Assembly: GCA_934358405.1 (NCBI GenBank) | Contig: CAKRKL010000075.1 | Span: 1 to 9,585, forward strand | From: an uncultured Blautia sp. | GTDB lineage: Bacteria > Bacillota > Clostridia > Lachnospirales > Lachnospiraceae | DNA: 9,585 nt | Direction: 5' to 3' | Part shown: one piece after another, positions 8,731 through 9,585 of the stretch | Layout: every line of letters starts with the position of its first letter | Numbering within the stretch: the first letter of the stretch is position 1 | The notes under the pieces: generated by a model | What the model was told of the DNA's origin: nothing | Seen by the model: the letters and a program-made list of their open reading frames with translations, nothing else | Databases searched by the model: none | Program-made: the position numbers and the translations under genes

Positions 8731-8759
8731 CCTGGAGCCTTTTTCAAACACGCTCCAGG
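8731..8759 (-). repeat. 29-base hairpin element, copy 2, in the methyltransferase 5' leader
   Basis: Arms CCTGGAGC (8731-8738) and GCTCCAGG (8752-8759) pair perfectly over 8 bp around a 13-base loop that is identical to copy 1 (GTGTTTGAAAAAG on the minus strand). The length is also the same, 29 bases. It falls between the predicted transcription start near 8772 and the ribosome binding site at 8688-8693, so it should be transcribed in the methyltransferase leader, about 49 bases before the ATG. It is followed by an AT-rich stretch but no clean T tract, so attenuation is not obvious. It could equally be a leader RNA element, an mRNA-stabilising 5' structure or a dispersed chromosomal repeat. 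Confidence 0.78.
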
Positions 8760-8778
8760 AAGCCGACTCTAACGTCAT

Positions 8779-8807
8779 AGTATACTGGATGCCCCTGGCA
8801 AAGTCAA
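8779..8807 (-). promoter_or_regulatory. Sigma-A promoter of the RNA methyltransferase gene
   Basis: On the minus strand, TTGACT (8802-8807) and TATACT (8779-8784) are separated by exactly 17 bases, each one mismatch from the housekeeping consensus. The predicted start is near 8772, giving a leader of about 90 bases that contains hairpin copy 2. The -35 box shares two bases with the palindrome at 8806-8823. Confidence 0.75.
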
Positions 8808-8823
8808 ATATACCGGTATATTT
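8806..8823. promoter_or_regulatory. 18-bp perfect palindrome, candidate operator
   Basis: AAATATACCGGTATATTT is perfectly symmetric around 8814/8815. It starts within the -35 box of the leftward promoter, and its centre is about 43 bases upstream of the predicted leftward start and about 70 bases upstream of the predicted rightward start. That placement fits a dimeric regulator, possibly an activator of the methyltransferase gene. I do not recognise the site as that of a named regulator, and no regulator gene lies in the window. Confidence 0.45.
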
Positions 8824-8868
8824 TGTACTTGCTTTCTGCAATTTTTTATTTTATGGATGGAGATTTAG

Positions 8869-8877
8869 TGCTATAAT
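8869..8877 (+). promoter_or_regulatory. Extended -10 promoter of the pseudouridine synthase gene
   Basis: TGCTATAAT combines a perfect TATAAT (8872-8877) with the TG of an extended -10 element. No convincing -35 box lies 16-18 bases upstream, where the DNA is T-rich, which is typical of extended -10 promoters. Predicted start near 8884 leaves a leader of about 55 bases with no evident structure. Confidence 0.6.
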
Positions 8878-8938
8878 AAAACTGTACGCATAGCAATGTA
8901 TTTGAAACAATTTACAGGTATCATAGTTAGAGCTTAAT

Positions 8939-9585
8939 ATGGAACGATATTTTGAGTTGATTGCTGCCAAAGAAGGAAAAGTGGGAGAGATTCTTCGCAT
9001 TCAGGGAGGACTTACTAAAAAACAGATCAGTCAGATGAAATTTCGCCCCGGTGGAATTCGCAAAAACGGAATACAGTGCCGGGTGACGGAAAGAGCTGTC
9101 TGCGGCGATGTAATTCGAATTTGCCTGGAAACCAGGGAAACAGATTCATCACAGCTGTTAGAGGGAAAACCGCTGCAAACCAATTCTGATTTTTATGAAT
9201 TGGAGATTTTATATGAGGATCAGGACATTCTTGCAGTAAATAAGCCGGCTGGTCTGGTAACGCACCCATCTGGAATTCATTATCAGGATAGTTTGTCAAA
9301 CCTGATTGCCCAATACTTTCGCAGCAAAGGTGAAGGAACCCGTATCCGGTCCATTGGGCGTCTGGATAAGGAAACATCAGGAATTCTGCTTTTTGCCAGA
9401 AACCAGATCAGCGCTGCAAGACTGCAGAAGCAGCGGGAAGAAGGAAAACTGCGAAAAACATATCTGGCAGCTGTAGAGGGAACCTTTGAGAATAGGGAAT
9501 CAAAAATTTCCATTCCTCTTGCTCCTGATCCGAAGAACCATTTACAAATGGTGCTGTCTTTTGACGGAACTCTTCCGGGAAGCAA
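8939..9585 (+). CDS. RluA-family RNA pseudouridine synthase, 3' end cut by the window
   Basis: The enzyme isomerises specific uridines to pseudouridine in rRNA or tRNA. The 215 codons visible from the ATG at 8939 begin with an S4-like RNA-binding domain (about residues 13-60, with VGEILRIQGGLTKKQIS near its start). The catalytic domain then opens with AVNKPAGLVTHPS (Asn101, Lys102, Pro103) and holds the catalytic motif GRLDKETSGILLFA with Asp143. Many RluA proteins have HRLD here; this one has glycine in place of histidine, while the catalytic aspartate and the TSG are kept, so activity is expected. A stop codon at 8924-8926 in the same frame forbids an earlier start. The ribosome binding site is weak (only TAGAG-like bases at 8929-8933), unlike the other three genes. 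The C-terminus is missing only because the window ends. The target uridine cannot be told from sequence. Confidence 0.93.
   Translation, partial: MERYFELIAAKEGKVGEILRIQGGLTKKQISQMKFRPGGIRKNGIQCRVTERAVCGDVIRICLETRETDSSQLLEGKPLQTNSDFYELEILYEDQDILAVNKPAGLVTHPSGIHYQDSLSNLIAQYFRSKGEGTRIRSIGRLDKETSGILLFARNQISAARLQKQREEGKLRKTYLAAVEGTFENRESKISIPLAPDPKNHLQMVLSFDGTLPGS

Noticed and set aside
1..9585. tRNA or rRNA genes, CRISPR array, known riboswitch
   Set aside because: About 96 percent of the window is protein-coding, and the two intergenic gaps are 143 and 257 bases. Neither shows a cloverleaf, regularly spaced repeats or a riboswitch core that I recognise.

Overview
The window looks like ordinary chromosome from a low-to-moderate GC Firmicute, most likely a gut clostridium of the Lachnospiraceae type. 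This is inferred from the AddAB (rather than RecBCD) repair nuclease, strong AGGAGG-like ribosome binding sites, AT-rich intergenic regions with sigma-A type promoters, and the look of the proteins. No species can be named from the sequence alone.

Layout: (1) 33-7128, plus strand: the addB-addA pair, one base apart, encoding both subunits of the ATP-dependent helicase-nuclease that processes double-strand DNA ends for recombination. (2) 7129-7271: a 143-base convergent intergenic region holding an AT-rich inverted repeat over the addA stop, a 29-base hairpin, and a 13-bp perfect inverted repeat. (3) 7272-8681, minus strand: a complete NOL1/NOP2/Sun-family RNA cytosine-5 methyltransferase of the RsmF type. 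(4) 8682-8938: a 257-base divergent control region with a good sigma-A promoter for the methyltransferase, a second copy of the same 29-base hairpin in its 5' leader, an 18-bp perfect palindrome touching that promoter's -35 box, and an extended -10 promoter facing right. (5) 8939 to the window end, plus strand: the first 215 codons of an RluA-family pseudouridine synthase, cut by the window edge.

The genes fall into two themes: DNA end repair (addB, addA) and RNA base modification (methyltransferase, pseudouridine synthase, divergently transcribed). All four protein families are well known and I see no new protein system. The most interesting signal is non-coding. Two 29-base hairpins flank the methyltransferase gene in the same orientation. 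They share an identical 13-base loop, while their 8-bp stems differ by paired, pairing-preserving changes. This is what a selected RNA (or single-stranded DNA) stem-loop looks like, and I cannot assign it to a known class.
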